Of a stretch of DNA of 5,768 nucleotides, positions 5,316-5,768 are shown piece after piece. A model generated the notes under the pieces. It saw nothing but the letters and a program-made list of their open reading frames with translations, did no database searches and was not told the origin of the DNA. The DNA lies in NCBI GenBank assembly GCA_021786335.1, contig JAJYNM010000069.1:1-5768 (forward strand). Reading direction: 5' to 3'. Origin of the DNA: an archaeon. Lineage in GTDB: Archaea; Thermoproteota; Nitrososphaeria; Nitrososphaerales; UBA183. Both the position numbers and the translations under genes were made by a program. Each line of letters opens with the position of its first letter. Positions within the stretch are counted from its first letter, which is position 1.

Positions 5316-5510
5316 TCACTCCGAATACTTCGCCAGGTCTTCCGCCCCCTGAGGGGGTTCCCCCACCGAGGTGCCAGTCGACTGCCTGATCATCTCTCGT
5401 ATCACCTGGTCGACGCTTGCGCTCCTCCGCTTAGCCTTCAGCTGCATCAGCGTCCGGTGGGTGTCGTCATGGACCTTGACGCTCCTGCCCATCTGACTCA
5501 TCATCCGCAT
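5316..5510 (-). CDS. Small ribbon-helix-helix-type protein (antitoxin-like / transcription factor)
   Basis: Up to 64 residues. GRSVKVHDDTHRTLMQLKAKRRSASVDQVIREMIRQS (8-44) has the ribbon-helix-helix pattern: a short beta strand with alternating residues (SVKVHD), a first helix (DTHRTLMQLKAKRR), a turn, and a second helix starting at SVDQVIREMI. Such proteins dimerise through the strand and bind palindromic DNA; many are antitoxins of the VapB or RelB kind. The last 20 residues (GTSVGEPPQGAEDL onward) are probably flexible. Four Met codons cluster at the start. The Met7 codon (5492) lies about 28 bp from a TATA-like ATTAATA and gives a start close to the first strand, so the real product may have 58 residues. 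No toxin such as a PIN-domain protein is adjacent: the gene before it is a methyltransferase and the one after encodes 48 unrecognised residues. Confidence 0.7.
   Translation of the reverse strand: MRMMSQMGRSVKVHDDTHRTLMQLKAKRRSASVDQVIREMIRQSTGTSVGEPPQGAEDLAKYSE
5345..5364. repeat. Overlapping C5/G5 inverted repeats inside the RHH gene
   Basis: CCCCC-TGA-GGGGG-TT-CCCCC: the central G5 can pair with the C5 block on either side, although the 2-base right loop is too tight to form fully. In the minus-strand mRNA this becomes two G5 blocks around one C5 block, within the codons for the flexible Gly-Glu-Pro-Pro-Gln-Gly part of the RHH protein. It may be an RNA hairpin about 80 nt before the 48-codon gene, or simply GC-rich coding sequence. 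Confidence 0.35.
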
Positions 5511-5516
5511 TGGCGC

Positions 5517-5523
5517 TATTAAT
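5517..5523 (-). promoter_or_regulatory. TATA-like box overlapping the methyltransferase stop codon, before the RHH gene
   Basis: The minus strand reads ATTAATA, which includes the methyltransferase TAA stop (5519-5521). Its centre is about 28 bp from the RHH Met7 codon at 5492 but only 10 bp from the first Met codon at 5510. If the box is real, the transcript would begin near 5495 and only the Met7 start could be used, as a leaderless mRNA. Confidence 0.35.
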
Positions 5524-5768
5524 GTTGGGACGGGTCCTTTCCTTGCTTCTCGGCAACGAGGTAGAAGCGCGAGGTGGTGACATCGAAGGATCCCATAGTC
5601 CGTATCTTCGAGTCAGCCTCCCTCAGGGGCCTCTCAAGTTCGGCGAGACTGGCCGCGTCGAACTCCAGAGGACCTACGGCCTTCAGATAATACGCCAGAG
5701 CTCCGATGTCAAGGAAGCTGGAGCGGACCTTCTCTTCGCCGCTCTCGGTCACACGCAGTCCAGCACCC
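5519..5768 (-). CDS. Probable class I SAM-dependent methyltransferase, C-terminal part (5' end outside window)
   Basis: The frame is open to the window edge; the GTG at 5752 is probably an internal Val because the similarity continues before it (GAGLRV). About 82 residues are visible. The segment EEKVRSSFLDIGALAYYLKAVGPLEF resembles the end of a family of small-molecule methyltransferases, in which a Glu/Lys-rich stretch leads into F-D-(I/V)-GAL-x-YYLKAV and then a helix of substrate contacts. The closing FDVTTSRFYLVAEKQ matches the last beta strand of the fold, commonly ending xxRFLIEARK. The SAM-binding glycine motif would lie upstream, so neither activity nor substrate can be judged. The C-terminal KDPSQH tail is polar. 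Its stop is 8 bp before the first possible start of the RHH gene, so the two may be co-transcribed. Identification rests on the C-terminal pattern alone. Confidence 0.6.
   Translation of the reverse strand, partial: GAGLRVTESGEEKVRSSFLDIGALAYYLKAVGPLEFDAASLAELERPLREADSKIRTMGSFDVTTSRFYLVAEKQGKDPSQH

Noticed and set aside
5316..5510. A complete VapBC-type toxin-antitoxin pair
   Set aside because: No PIN-domain acidic residues or other toxin signature is present in the 48-residue neighbour, and the other neighbour is a methyltransferase.
5181..5522. 113-residue plus-strand frame over the RHH and 48-codon genes
   Set aside because: Antisense to both; codon third positions are far less G/C-rich than the minus-strand frames, and the product looks like random Ser/Phe/His/Pro-rich sequence.
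1..5768. tRNA genes, CRISPR repeats, insertion sequences, T-rich terminators
   Set aside because: Reading both strands gave no cloverleaf with a GTTCRA arm, no regularly spaced repeats, no transposase and no run of five or more T after any stop codon.

Overview
The window comes from an archaeal chromosome of high GC content. The strongest evidence is the 3' end of sn-glycerol-1-phosphate dehydrogenase, the enzyme that sets the stereochemistry of archaeal lipids, at positions 1-222. A 20S proteasome beta subunit, an archaeal-type NMN adenylyltransferase (NadM) and TATA-box promoters with very short or absent leaders agree with this. The wording of the FKBP (KDTGEGIEST, PRLVAVGEGW) and the non-catalytic proteasome beta suggest the TACK side of the archaea, perhaps near Thaumarchaeota. 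That lineage guess is inference from remembered family patterns. Codons strongly favour G or C in third position, which produces many long antisense shadow frames.

Layout. (1) Positions 1-222, plus: end of glycerol-1-phosphate dehydrogenase. It meets a minus-strand gene tail to tail, with the two stop codons interlocked in one CTAG. (2) Positions 219-2668, minus, read from right to left: nadM, a class V aminotransferase whose start overlaps the end of nadM, then a SlyD-like FKBP peptidyl-prolyl isomerase behind its own TATA box. (3) Positions 2669-2754: an 86-bp divergent promoter region with one AT-rich box and a perfect 6-bp inverted repeat. (4) Positions 2755-5118, plus: rtcA (RNA 3'-phosphate cyclase), a proteasome beta subunit and a metallo-beta-lactamase-fold hydrolase, with gaps of 33 and 12 bp. 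(5) Positions 5120-5768, minus: the 3' end of a probable SAM methyltransferase, a small ribbon-helix-helix protein, and a 48-residue reading frame of unknown function that stops one base from the hydrolase stop codon.

Most genes are housekeeping: lipid backbone synthesis, NAD synthesis, amino-group transfer, protein folding, RNA end processing and protein degradation. The most notable points are a proteasome beta subunit whose catalytic Thr1 is replaced by alanine, an easily missed 48-codon gene, and a recurring promoter layout in which the TATA box lies on or beside the previous gene's stop codon, about 28-35 bp from the next start codon. I found no tRNA, rRNA, CRISPR array, insertion sequence or T-rich terminator, and no stretch above 300 bases without a gene.
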